A stretch of DNA of 64,000 bases from Pantoea sp. CCBC3-3-1 (GTDB lineage: Bacteria; Pseudomonadota; Gammaproteobacteria; Enterobacterales; Enterobacteriaceae). The stretch covers positions 3,906,001 through 3,970,000 of the forward strand of contig NZ_CP034363.1 in assembly GCF_007981265.1 (NCBI RefSeq), given 5' to 3'. Position numbers and translations under genes: made by a program. Shown here piece by piece: positions 1 to 10,874 of the stretch; the stretch's first letter is position 1; every line of letters begins with the position of its first letter. The notes beneath the pieces are model-generated. The model saw only the letters and a program-made list of their open reading frames with translations. It was not told where the DNA came from and made no database searches.

Positions 1-1346
<1,346 letters not shown>

Positions 1347-1358
1347 TTATGAAAACAC

Positions 1359-3017
<1,659 letters not shown>

Positions 3018-3252
3018 TTAAAGACGATGGAATAACCAGGACGGGAAAACAGTATACGGGAATCCCCTTCATGCCACAATTAATCGTTTCTGGTTATCTG
3101 CCAGCCATCGTGTTGACCGCCCCAACACTACCCGATTTTGTGACGGCTGAGATTGACGCAGGTCACACTTTTGTTGAATCGTGTCAGCGGGTTATTCGGT
3201 TTGAGGGAATAATTTTATCGGTTCTGCACAATCAACAAGACTTATTAACAAC

Positions 3253-3921
3253 TTAGTCTGTCGATGCCGGGCACTCATTAACGCTGCGTAAAACACCCTG
3301 CATCACAATCTGCAACCGTTGTTTTATATGCTCAATACCCAGCGATCTTTCCGTGGCATTTTGGGGTTTTCTGCGGGGCAACAGCGCGCCAAAAACGATG
3401 TCCATCAGCATGCCTGCATACAATGCCAGATCCTCAATGGCTATTCTTCCTCGCTGGTTTTCGCTTTCCAGCCACTCAATCAGCCTCTCACGTGAACGAA
3501 CAATTTCATGCTCATAGAGATAATCAGCAAGCTCAGGCATTAGCACGGATTCCCTGACAATAAGGTTGAGCAAAGTCTCACGCGACCGGGACAGCTCCTC
3601 ATTGCTGTCGAGCCTGAAAATATGATACAGCGTGGCCATCACCGAAAGGTCTTCCCCGCCAGGACGCGGAAGATCGAGGATCAAATGGCGATGTTGATGC
3701 ACTACGGCCGCAAACAACGCCTTTTTATCCGTAAACGCTTCATAAAGCGTCCGCTTAGAAACTTTAGCCCTGGCGGCAATGCCAGCCGTTGTCGCTGCCT
3801 TAAAACCCGTTTCAATAAAAATTTGCATGGCCGCCGCAAGAATACGCTGGCGACGTTCGGTTTCGTTCGATGCTTTGGGCCGCCCCCGCCTGGTGACAGC
3901 TTTATTAACGGCGTCGTCCAT
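3253..3921 (-). CDS. TetR/AcrR-family transcriptional regulator
   Basis: A 222-residue one-component repressor of the TetR type, probably controlling the divergent methyltransferase and esterase genes. The N-terminal helix-turn-helix is plain: ERRQRILAAAMQIFIETGF followed by TAGIAARAKVSKRTLYEAF, at about residues 22-70. The C-terminal ligand-binding half resembles no ligand class I can name. The ATG start is preceded by GGAG seven bases upstream. A perfect palindrome, GGTACT-N4-AGTACC, lies between it and the divergent genes and is the obvious operator candidate. Such regulators are usually de-repressed by a small molecule; which one is unknown. E. coli has no gene at this position, so it belongs to the accessory insert. 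Confidence 0.9.
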   Translation of the reverse strand: MDDAVNKAVTRRGRPKASNETERRQRILAAAMQIFIETGFKAATTAGIAARAKVSKRTLYEAFTDKKALFAAVVHQHRHLILDLPRPGGEDLSVMATLYHIFRLDSNEELSRSRETLLNLIVRESVLMPELADYLYEHEIVRSRERLIEWLESENQRGRIAIEDLALYAGMLMDIVFGALLPRRKPQNATERSLGIEHIKQRLQIVMQGVLRSVNECPASTD

Positions 3922-3967
3922 TTCTGCCTCCGCAACAAAATGACAAAAAGCGCTATTTGCTAATATA

Positions 3968-3983
3968 GGTACTCACTAGTACC
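3968..3983. promoter_or_regulatory. Candidate TetR operator palindrome
   Basis: GGTACT-CACT-AGTACC is a perfect 6-bp inverted repeat with a 4-bp spacer. It sits 47 bp from the TetR start and 82 bp from the divergent methyltransferase start. TetR-family operators are typically short palindromes in such divergent regions. Assignment to this regulator is inference from position and symmetry. Confidence 0.6.
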
Positions 3984-4064
3984 ATTATTCCTGCATGCCC
4001 GGCAGTATATCAGAATATGGTAGAGCAGGCCGGGCAGAACTCATCCGGTTTACAGGGGAAGTCT

Positions 4065-4721
4065 ATGTCTGAACATAATGTGAAAAACATCCAGCGCAGT
4101 CCCATTAGCGATCCTCGAGTAAATGCTGTTATTACCGTTCTGAACAATGCCCGGAGCCGACCGTCAGGTAAATCGCTGGAAGGCGTCTCGCGATTTGATG
4201 CCGAAAGCTTTGCTGATTATGGTTTTTCCATACATCCTGAACAGGGCGATCTCATCTATCTGCTGTGTCGGGGAATGAAAGCGACTCGGGTAGTCGACTT
4301 TGCCACCTCCATCGGTATGTCAGCGCTTTATTTTGCTGCTGCAATGCGAGATAACGGCGGTGGCCAGGTCATTGGTGCAGAGCTGGTTGCCTCAAAAGCG
4401 GCAGTGGCGCGGAAAAACCTGGCCGAGGCAGGGTTGGCGGAATTTGCTGATATTCGTGTTGGTGACGCGCGTGAAACGCTGCGTGACGTTGGCGGCCCGA
4501 TCGATTTTGCGCTCATTGACGGCTGGCCGCAGGCAGAAGGCCCAACGTTGGCCCGCCAGATGATTGAACTGCTTGCGCCCCAGCTGCGCGTTGGCGGTTA
4601 CGTGCTGAACGATAACGCCGAACCGGATTTCCTTGATTATATTCGCGATCCGCAAAACGGCTTTATTTCCGTCACGCTACCCATTAAGCGCGGCACCGAG
4701 CTGGCGTTGAAAATTCGATAA
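4065..4721 (+). CDS. Class I SAM-dependent methyltransferase, O-methyltransferase-like
   Basis: Predicted small-molecule methyltransferase of 218 residues. The fold is recognisable from motif I, VVDFATSIGMSALYFAAA (the FATSIG segment corresponds to E-x-GTxxG of catechol-type O-methyltransferases), the acidic residue in VIGAEL, and the post-motif segment IDFALIDGWP. The substrate cannot be read from sequence. I chose the ATG at 4065 because AGGGGAA precedes it by a few bases; an in-frame ATG at 4017 has no ribosome site. It is divergent from the TetR gene across the palindrome and is followed after about 90 bp by the esterase. A strong hairpin lies between the two, so they may be unequally expressed. 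Part of the accessory insert. Confidence 0.85.
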   Translation: MSEHNVKNIQRSPISDPRVNAVITVLNNARSRPSGKSLEGVSRFDAESFADYGFSIHPEQGDLIYLLCRGMKATRVVDFATSIGMSALYFAAAMRDNGGGQVIGAELVASKAAVARKNLAEAGLAEFADIRVGDARETLRDVGGPIDFALIDGWPQAEGPTLARQMIELLAPQLRVGGYVLNDNAEPDFLDYIRDPQNGFISVTLPIKRGTELALKIR

Positions 4722-4727
4722 TGCAGA

Positions 4728-4762
4728 ACGGCTGCGGTTTGCCTGCGGGCAATCGCAGCCGT
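4728..4762 (+). terminator. Strong hairpin between methyltransferase and esterase genes
   Basis: ACGGCTGCG and CGCAGCCGT pair perfectly over 9 bp, with an inner TTGCC/GGCAA stem, starting 6 bases after the methyltransferase stop. No T-run follows, so intrinsic termination is doubtful; attenuation or mRNA protection is equally possible. Confidence 0.45.
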
Positions 4763-4813
4763 GTGGTGTAACGGCCCATAAGGCAAAAAAACGGCAGGGA
4801 TGGAGAAAGAGTG

Positions 4814-6151
4814 ATGCAAACACGTAGAGAGTTTCTGATGATGAGTTCCGGGCTGGCCGCCATGATTGCACTGAGTGCGCCAGCATACGCTCTTCAGGGA
4901 AGAAAAGGCATCCTGCACGCAACGGCCGTCACCCAGGTATTCGGTGACGGCGTCCGTCTGATTGCCGTCGCGATAGAATACGACAGCCGCATTGACGCCA
5001 ACCGGTTGGCATCAACAGATTTTGCAGTGCAGGGAAGAACGGTCATTGAGGTTTTCGCCAGCCGCTCAGCCAACCCAGCAGACAGGGCCACAACGGGCAA
5101 CTATGTGATTATCACGCTCTCGCCCGCCGATAAGGATGCTTTGCTGGCGCAAAAGGTAACGCTACCTGCTCAGAAAACCCCGGCAAAAGGCGGTCCCGGA
5201 AAGGCGGGCGACGTGCCTTTTTATGACACCCTTTACCCACCAGCCAAAGCCACTCTGACTCAGTTAGTTCCGCTGGAAGCAGCCAATGGTGAGCGGATCT
5301 CGGCAGACAAGGTTCCTGTGATTACAGAAGCCGTGAAGAATCTGGTAGTGGATGATTTTAAACAGTCTGAATTTCACGATGCCGTAACCGGGAAGTCCTT
5401 AAAATACAATTTATTCATTCCTGAAAAGGCCACTTTTGAACATCGCCTGCCGCTGGTACTGTTTATGCACGATGCGGGCGCGACCAGTGATGTGACGCGA
5501 ACTACGCTGTTTCAGGGGCTGGGCGCAGTGACATGGGCCAGTCCGCAGGATCAGGCGCAGCGCCCCTGTTTTGTGCTGGCACCGCAGTATGGCGAAATCA
5601 TTGCCGATGACGATTCCCATACCTCCGATATGTTGGATATCACCATTAACCTGATCAACACACTAGTGGAACAATACCCCATAGATCGTTCCCGGCTGTA
5701 CACTACCGGACAGTCCGGCGGCTGCATGACATCGATTGCCATGGATATTAAATATCCGGATTTCTTTGCCGCGTCCTTCCTGGTTGCGGGTCAATGGGAT
5801 GCAACGCTGGTAGCGCCTCTCGCCCGTCAGAAGCTGTGGATTTTGGTGTCGCAGGATGATGACAAAGCCTGGCCCGGCCAAAATGCCATCACCGGGGCGT
5901 TGGCAAAAGCGGGAGCAAAAATCAGTCGGGCAGAATGGGATGGCACCTGGGACGAGAAGGCATTCCGGGTTGCCTTTGAGCAAATTGATGCGGAAAATAG
6001 CCCGATCAACTACGTCTCCTTTCGTAAAGGCACGGTGATCCCCGCAGGCCAGTCGGCTGCGGGCGCAAGCGGCCATAGAAACACATGGCGCATCGCTTAT
6101 AGTATCGAGCCGATCAGAGAATGGTTGTTTCGTCAGAAGAAATCCGGCTAA
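4814..6151 (+). CDS. Tat-exported alpha/beta hydrolase (esterase with N-terminal Ig-like domain)
   Basis: Predicted secreted serine esterase of 445 residues. The N-terminus TRREFLMMSSGLAAMIALSAPAYA is a twin-arginine signal followed by a hydrophobic stretch and an AxA cleavage site, so export in folded form is expected. Residues about 30-160 look like the immunoglobulin-like domain found before PHB-depolymerase-type esterases. The rest is an alpha/beta hydrolase: nucleophile elbow GQSGG (Ser301), acid in SQDDD (Asp348-350) and GHRNT (His421) as the likely triad. I prefer ATG 4814 (GGAG eight bases upstream); GTG 4811 is possible. The substrate is unknown. Second gene of the TetR-linked insert; it ends convergently with mazG. 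Confidence 0.82.
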   Translation: MQTRREFLMMSSGLAAMIALSAPAYALQGRKGILHATAVTQVFGDGVRLIAVAIEYDSRIDANRLASTDFAVQGRTVIEVFASRSANPADRATTGNYVIITLSPADKDALLAQKVTLPAQKTPAKGGPGKAGDVPFYDTLYPPAKATLTQLVPLEAANGERISADKVPVITEAVKNLVVDDFKQSEFHDAVTGKSLKYNLFIPEKATFEHRLPLVLFMHDAGATSDVTRTTLFQGLGAVTWASPQDQAQRPCFVLAPQYGEIIADDDSHTSDMLDITINLINTLVEQYPIDRSRLYTTGQSGGCMTSIAMDIKYPDFFAASFLVAGQWDATLVAPLARQKLWILVSQDDDKAWPGQNAITGALAKAGAKISRAEWDGTWDEKAFRVAFEQIDAENSPINYVSFRKGTVIPAGQSAAGASGHRNTWRIAYSIEPIREWLFRQKKSG

Positions 6152-6153
6152 GG

Positions 6154-6179
6154 GTAAGGAGGCTGGGTCGCCTCCTTAC
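6154..6179. terminator. Bidirectional hairpin between esterase gene and mazG
   Basis: GTAAGGAGGC and GCCTCCTTAC form a perfect 10-bp stem around a 6-nt loop, immediately after the esterase stop and before the convergent mazG stop. There is no long T-run on either side, but the position fits a shared terminator. Confidence 0.6.
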
Positions 6180-6193
6180 AAACGGGTTTACGG

Positions 6194-6976
6194 CTATTCC
6201 CCGGCTTTTACCTGCTGCCAGGCGGCTTCCATCTGTTCAAGCGTCGCTTCCTGCATCGCTAAGCCCTGTGCGGCGATAATCTGTTCGACCTGACGAAAAC
6301 GCCGCTCAAACTTGTCGTTGGCTTTTTGCAGGGCCGTTTCGGCCTTGCTGCCAAGGTGGCGGGAAAAATTCACGGTGGCAAACAGCAGGTCGCCGATTTC
6401 CTCTTCCAGCTTCTGCTGGTCGACCACGGCCTGCTGCGCTTCATGCATCACTTCGTCGATCTCTTCATGCACTTTGTCCAGCACCGGGCCAAGCGTATGC
6501 CAGTCAAAACCGACGTTGCTGCAACGCTTCTGGATCTTATGTGCGCGCATCAGAGCGGGCAGCGCACGAGGAATATCGTCCAGCGCCGAATGCTGCTCTT
6601 TTCCGGCACGTTCGCTGATTTTGATCTGTTCCCAGTTGGCCAGCACTTCCTTGCTGTCGCTGACTTTTACGTCACCAAAAATATGCGGATGACGCCGCTC
6701 CAGCTTGTCGCTAATCGTCTGGCAGATGGCATCAAAATCAAAACGCCCTTCTTCTTCCGCCATTTGCGCATAAAAAACAACCTGAAACAGCAGGTCGCCC
6801 ACTTCGCCTTTGAGATCGTCAAAGTCTTCCCGGCTGATGGCATCCAGCACTTCATAGGTTTCTTCGAGGGTGTAGGGCGCGATAGAGGCAAAAGTCTGTT
6901 CGCGATCCCATGGGCAGCCCTTCTGCGGATCGCGCAGGGTTTTCATGATGCCCAGCAGGCGATCGAGTGAGGTCAT
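6194..6976 (-). CDS. mazG: Nucleoside triphosphate pyrophosphohydrolase MazG
   Basis: MazG hydrolyses NTPs and dNTPs to monophosphates and pyrophosphate; in E. coli it counters programmed death and lowers ppGpp during starvation. The protein is 260 residues, the family length. It has two MazG domains, each with an acidic metal site: WDREQTF ... EETYEVLDAI ... EVGDLLFQVVF in the first and EEIDEVMHEA ... EEIGDLLFATVNF in the second. The start at 6976 gives MTSLDRLLGIMKTL, which aligns with known MazG proteins; the frame is open 62 codons further upstream, but that part runs through a palindromic repeat and is not protein-like. In E. coli it follows relA-mazE-mazF; here no mazEF is present. Confidence 0.95.
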   Translation of the reverse strand: MTSLDRLLGIMKTLRDPQKGCPWDREQTFASIAPYTLEETYEVLDAISREDFDDLKGEVGDLLFQVVFYAQMAEEEGRFDFDAICQTISDKLERRHPHIFGDVKVSDSKEVLANWEQIKISERAGKEQHSALDDIPRALPALMRAHKIQKRCSNVGFDWHTLGPVLDKVHEEIDEVMHEAQQAVVDQQKLEEEIGDLLFATVNFSRHLGSKAETALQKANDKFERRFRQVEQIIAAQGLAMQEATLEQMEAAWQQVKAGE

Positions 6977-7077
6977 AGCGGAGTCCATTTGAGTGTGATG
7001 AAAACAGTCGGATAACTTTACGGCATGATGAAGGAAAATGCATGCAGGCAACGTCGTGGCGCTCCTGGCGCTGGCAG

Positions 7078-7155
7078 TTTGCGTTCTGCCAGCGCGCAAT
7101 CCCCTGGGAGCATACTCAAGTATGTGACCAGGGGTGAGCACTGCCAGACCGCAAA
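7078..7155. repeat. Palindromic repeat element between relA and mazG
   Basis: A nested structure: outer TTTGCG/CGCAAA arms, two direct copies of CTGCCAG (7086-7092 and 7141-7147), and a central 34-bp palindrome at 7101-7134. The palindrome reads CCCCTGG, gag, CATACT, ca, AGTATG, tga, CCAGGGG, with all paired positions matching. A neighbouring hairpin (CTGGCAG...CTGCCAG, 7071-7092) overlaps it. The organisation resembles dispersed intergenic palindromes of Enterobacterales. It occupies the place where E. coli carries mazEF. Confidence 0.7.
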
Positions 7156-7183
7156 ATGGCAAGCAAAGTAGCCACCTGAAAGA

Positions 7184-9412
7184 TTAATGCAATCTTCTCG
7201 CGTCGATGATATCAGGCACCTGGTTGAGCCTCGCCAACACGCGTCCCAGCACCTGATGGTTGTAGATTTCAATATCCATATCGATGGTTGCCAGCTGCTT
7301 TTTAGTATCGCTCCTGCTGGAGACGCCAAGCACGTTAACTTTCTCGTTAGCGAGAATCGTGGTGATATCGCGCAGTAAACCACTGCGATCGTTAGCAGTC
7401 ACACGCACCACCAGCGAATAGCCGCTGGAATAGCTCTCGCCCCAGACAGCATCAACAATGCGCTCTGGCGCGTGCGACATCAGCTCGGTCAGCTGATCGC
7501 AATCTGCGCGGTGAATAGAAATACCCCGGCCCTGCGTAATAAAACCGGTAATATCGTCACCCGGGATCGGCTGGCAGCAGCGCGCAATGTGATGCATCAA
7601 ATTGCCGACGCCTTCGACCACGACCCGGCCACTCTCCTTGCTGCGCGGCGCGGCGGACTTCTGCGTCAGCTGGCGTAACGCTTCGCGATCTTCTTCTTCC
7701 GCACTTGGCTTGTTGAGCTTCGATTGCAGGAAGTTGCTCATCTGGTTCAGACGAATATCACCGCCGCCAATCGCCGCCAGCAGTTCATCCAGCGAGTTGA
7801 CGTTATAGCGCGGCAACAGCAGCTTTTCAGCTTCTTTCAGACTGATATCAAGATGATCCAGCTCGTTATCCAGAATCTGTTTTCCGGCAATGATATTTTT
7901 GTCGCGATCCTGCTTACGGAACCAGGCGTGAATTTTTGACCGTCCACGGCTGGTGGTCACGTAGCCCAGATTCGGGTTTAGCCAGTCACGGCTTGGATTC
8001 GGCTGCTTCTGGGTGATGATATCGATCTGATCGCCCATTTGCAGCTGATAGGTAAAGGGCACAATACGGCCGCCGATTTTTGCGCCGATGCAGCGGTGCC
8101 CGATATCGCTGTGGATATGATAAGCAAAGTCCAGCGGCGTTGAGCCAGCGGGCAGATCCACCACGTCCCCTTTTGGGGTAAACACATAAACACGATCGTC
8201 GAACACCTGGCTGCGCACTTCGTCCAGCATTTCGCCGGAGTCCGCCATCTCTTCCTGCCAGGCAATCAGTTTACGCAGCCAGGCGATACGCTCTTCATGA
8301 CCTGACGCGCCACGTGCGCTGCCCGTTGTACCGCCCTCTTTATACTTCCAGTGCGCAGCAACGCCCAGCTCTGCATCTTCATGCATCTGGCGGGTACGAA
8401 TTTGAATTTCAACGGTTTTGCCTTTCGGCCCCAGCACCACGGTATGAATTGACTGGTAGCCGTTAGGTTTCGGATTTGCCACGTAATCATCAAACTCGCT
8501 GGGAAGATGGCGATACAGCGTGTGCACAATCCCCAACGCGCCATAGCAATCCTGTAAACGTTCGGCCACGATACGTACGGCACGCACGTCGAACAGCTCG
8601 TCAAACGTCAGTGATTTTTTCTGCATCTTGCGCCAGATGCTGTAGATATGCTTGGGACGGCCATAGACTTCCGCCTTAACGCCCTCTTTAACGATTTCGG
8701 TGCGCAGCGACTGCACGAAGGTATCGATATAGCCTTCGCGATCGATACGCCGCTCGTGCAGCAGTTTGGCAATGCGCTTGTATTCGTCGGGATGCAGGTA
8801 GCGGAAACAGAAATCCTCCAGCTCCCATTTCAGCTGGCCGATACCGAGTCGGTTAGCCAGCGGCGCATAAATGTTCGTACACTCTTTCGCGGCAAGTACG
8901 CGCTCATCTTCCGGCGCGTCTTTTACCTCGCGTAAATGGGCGATACGCTCAGCCAGCTTGATGACCACGCAGCGGAAATCTTCCACCATCGCCAGCAGCA
9001 TACGGCGAACGTTGTCCACCTGCTCGGAGGCCATTGAATCGTTATGGGTGGCTTTTAGCTGGCGGATGGCGTCCATGTCTCTTACGCCATGTACCAGCGA
9101 GACGATGGCCGTGCCGAATTTCTCTTCCAGTACCGCTTCAGAAACTACGTTAGCGTCGGCCAGCGGAAACAGCAGTGCAGCACGCAGGCTTTCGTTATCC
9201 ATGCTGAGCATTGAGAGGATTTCGACCATCTCCACGCCGCGCCAGAGCAGCAGAGCCGCGTCGGGATGATCCCGGGTCGCCTCTTCGCAATAGCTCCAGG
9301 TATCGGCGAGTCGTTCACATGACTGCGGGTTAGCGATCCCCAAACGGGCGATCCATTGATCGAGTGCAAACTCGCCAGCCGTATTCAGATGTGCACTTCT
9401 TACCGCAACCAT
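7184..9412 (-). CDS. relA: GTP pyrophosphokinase RelA, (p)ppGpp synthetase I
   Basis: RelA makes pppGpp and ppGpp from ATP and GTP/GDP when uncharged tRNA sits on the ribosome, launching the stringent response. The protein has 742 residues (744 in E. coli). In order: an inactive HD-like domain (residues about 30-200), the synthetase domain with GRPKHIYSIWRKM and PNGYQSIHT, a TGS domain (VYVFTPKGDVVDLP), the Zn-finger/helical region with RCCQPIPGD, and a C-terminal ACT domain. The HD hydrolase motif is degenerate, as expected for a synthase-only RelA. It is preceded by rlmD in the same direction with a 33-bp gap, as in E. coli. Confidence 0.98.
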   Translation of the reverse strand: MVAVRSAHLNTAGEFALDQWIARLGIANPQSCERLADTWSYCEEATRDHPDAALLLWRGVEMVEILSMLSMDNESLRAALLFPLADANVVSEAVLEEKFGTAIVSLVHGVRDMDAIRQLKATHNDSMASEQVDNVRRMLLAMVEDFRCVVIKLAERIAHLREVKDAPEDERVLAAKECTNIYAPLANRLGIGQLKWELEDFCFRYLHPDEYKRIAKLLHERRIDREGYIDTFVQSLRTEIVKEGVKAEVYGRPKHIYSIWRKMQKKSLTFDELFDVRAVRIVAERLQDCYGALGIVHTLYRHLPSEFDDYVANPKPNGYQSIHTVVLGPKGKTVEIQIRTRQMHEDAELGVAAHWKYKEGGTTGSARGASGHEERIAWLRKLIAWQEEMADSGEMLDEVRSQVFDDRVYVFTPKGDVVDLPAGSTPLDFAYHIHSDIGHRCIGAKIGGRIVPFTYQLQMGDQIDIITQKQPNPSRDWLNPNLGYVTTSRGRSKIHAWFRKQDRDKNIIAGKQILDNELDHLDISLKEAEKLLLPRYNVNSLDELLAAIGGGDIRLNQMSNFLQSKLNKPSAEEEDREALRQLTQKSAAPRSKESGRVVVEGVGNLMHHIARCCQPIPGDDITGFITQGRGISIHRADCDQLTELMSHAPERIVDAVWGESYSSGYSLVVRVTANDRSGLLRDITTILANEKVNVLGVSSRSDTKKQLATIDMDIEIYNHQVLGRVLARLNQVPDIIDARRLH

Positions 9413-9445
9413 ATCCTCTCCAGACTAACGCTCCCTTCCGGGAAG

Positions 9446-10762
9446 CTATTTTCGGCTAAATAACACCATGGATTCCACGTGCCCGGTATGCGGAAACATA
9501 TCAAGCAGGGTAACCCTTTCCAGTTGGTAGCCGGACGCCAGAAGAATCTGACTATCCCGAGCAAGTGTAGTCGGATTACAGGAAACATAGACCACGCATT
9601 GGGGCGCAAGTTTAATAATGTGAGGTATCACACCTGCGGCTCCAGCCCGGGCCGGATCCAGTAAAACTTTGTTAAATCCTTCAGCTGCCCAGGGCTGCCC
9701 GGACACGTCCTCTTCCAGATTGTGCTGAAAGAAAGCGATATTATTCAGATTATTCTGCGTGGCATTATACGCACCCTTTTGCGCTAATGCTGCAACACCC
9801 TCCACTCCTGTAACATTTTCTACCCTTTTTCCTAACGGAAGCGTGAAGTTGCCCATACCGCAAAAGAGGTCCAGCACCCGGTCCTGCGGCTGGAGATCCA
9901 GCCAGTCGATGGCCTGCGCCACCATCTGCTGATTCAGTTCGCCATTGATTTGAATAAAATCACGCGGACTGAAGGTCAGCGTCAGGCCATCAAGGCGGTA
10001 AAAAGGCTTCTCGCCTTTAACCTGTTCAAGCGTCTCGCTATCCGGGGCTAAAAAGAGTGCAACTTGCCGATCATGCGAAAACTGTTCCAGTTTACGTCGG
10101 TCGGCCGCACTTAACGGATCCAAATGGCGTAAAACCAGCAGCGGGCCGTTGTCAGCCAGCACCAGCTCAACGTGTCCAAGCCGTCGGACCGCCTGCAAAC
10201 TGCTCAGCGCCTGGTGCAGCGGCTGAATTAACGCATTAAGTTCGGGCTTCAAAATGGGGCACTGGGTAATCGCCACCAGCTCGCTGGAGCCTGCCTGACG
10301 AAAACCCATCTGTAATTTCTGGCTACGCTGATGATAATTCAGGCTGAGGCGGGCACGGCGGCGATAGCCGTAAGATTCGCCCGCCAGAATAGAATCGACT
10401 GTGACTTGCTGCCCGGTTTGCTGATGCAATAAATGAGACAGGGCGTTTGCTTTGCTGCGCTGCTGCAACGCAGAAGAAACGTGTTGCTGTTGGCAACCGC
10501 CGCACTGGTGATAGTGCGGACATTGAGGTTTCACCCGTTCCGGGCTGGTGCTCAGAATAAGCGTTGTCTTTGCCCGCGCCCACGAACGTTTGTCTTCGAC
10601 GATTTCTACTTCAACCTGCTCGCCTGGCAATGCGCCATTGATAAACAACGCTTTACCATTAAGCCGACTGACGCCCTGCCCTGAACCGTCAAGGTCATTA
10701 ACTGTCACTGTCATGATCTGGCGGGTCGTCACGCGCCGTTTTGCAGAGTAGAATTGCGCCAT
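9446..10762 (-). CDS. rlmD: 23S rRNA (uracil-1939-C5)-methyltransferase
   Basis: RlmD (RumA) methylates U1939 of 23S rRNA using SAM. The protein is 438 residues. An N-terminal TRAM RNA-binding domain (about residues 10-70) is followed by the iron-sulfur cysteines in [10 protein letters not shown], then the Rossmann methyltransferase domain with [13 protein letters not shown] (SAM motif) and the catalytic cysteine in [12 protein letters not shown]. The start [10 protein letters not shown] matches known orthologues. It is divergent from barA across about 110 bp. Confidence 0.97.
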   Translation of the reverse strand: MAQFYSAKRRVTTRQIMTVTVNDLDGSGQGVSRLNGKALFINGALPGEQVEVEIVEDKRSWARAKTTLILSTSPERVKPQCPHYHQCGGCQQQHVSSALQQRSKANALSHLLHQQTGQQVTVDSILAGESYGYRRRARLSLNYHQRSQKLQMGFRQAGSSELVAITQCPILKPELNALIQPLHQALSSLQAVRRLGHVELVLADNGPLLVLRHLDPLSAADRRKLEQFSHDRQVALFLAPDSETLEQVKGEKPFYRLDGLTLTFSPRDFIQINGELNQQMVAQAIDWLDLQPQDRVLDLFCGMGNFTLPLGKRVENVTGVEGVAALAQKGAYNATQNNLNNIAFFQHNLEEDVSGQPWAAEGFNKVLLDPARAGAAGVIPHIIKLAPQCVVYVSCNPTTLARDSQILLASGYQLERVTLLDMFPHTGHVESMVLFSRK

Positions 10763-10874
10763 TATTCAGTTTTATCTCGAAAAGTAGTTAGCGTAAACGC
10801 GCGTAGCCTACACCAGCAGTCGAATTAATTCGAGGTGTGACAGCGGGCGATTATCATCGCGCTACAGGATGATT

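Noticed and set aside
3071..3256. 61-residue plus-strand frame between pyrG and the TetR gene
   Set aside because: No ribosome site and no recognisable family; the region is more likely the pyrG promoter.
6977..7162. N-terminal extension of the mazG frame
   Set aside because: It translates a palindromic repeat and is absent from MazG proteins; the start at 6976 matches the family.
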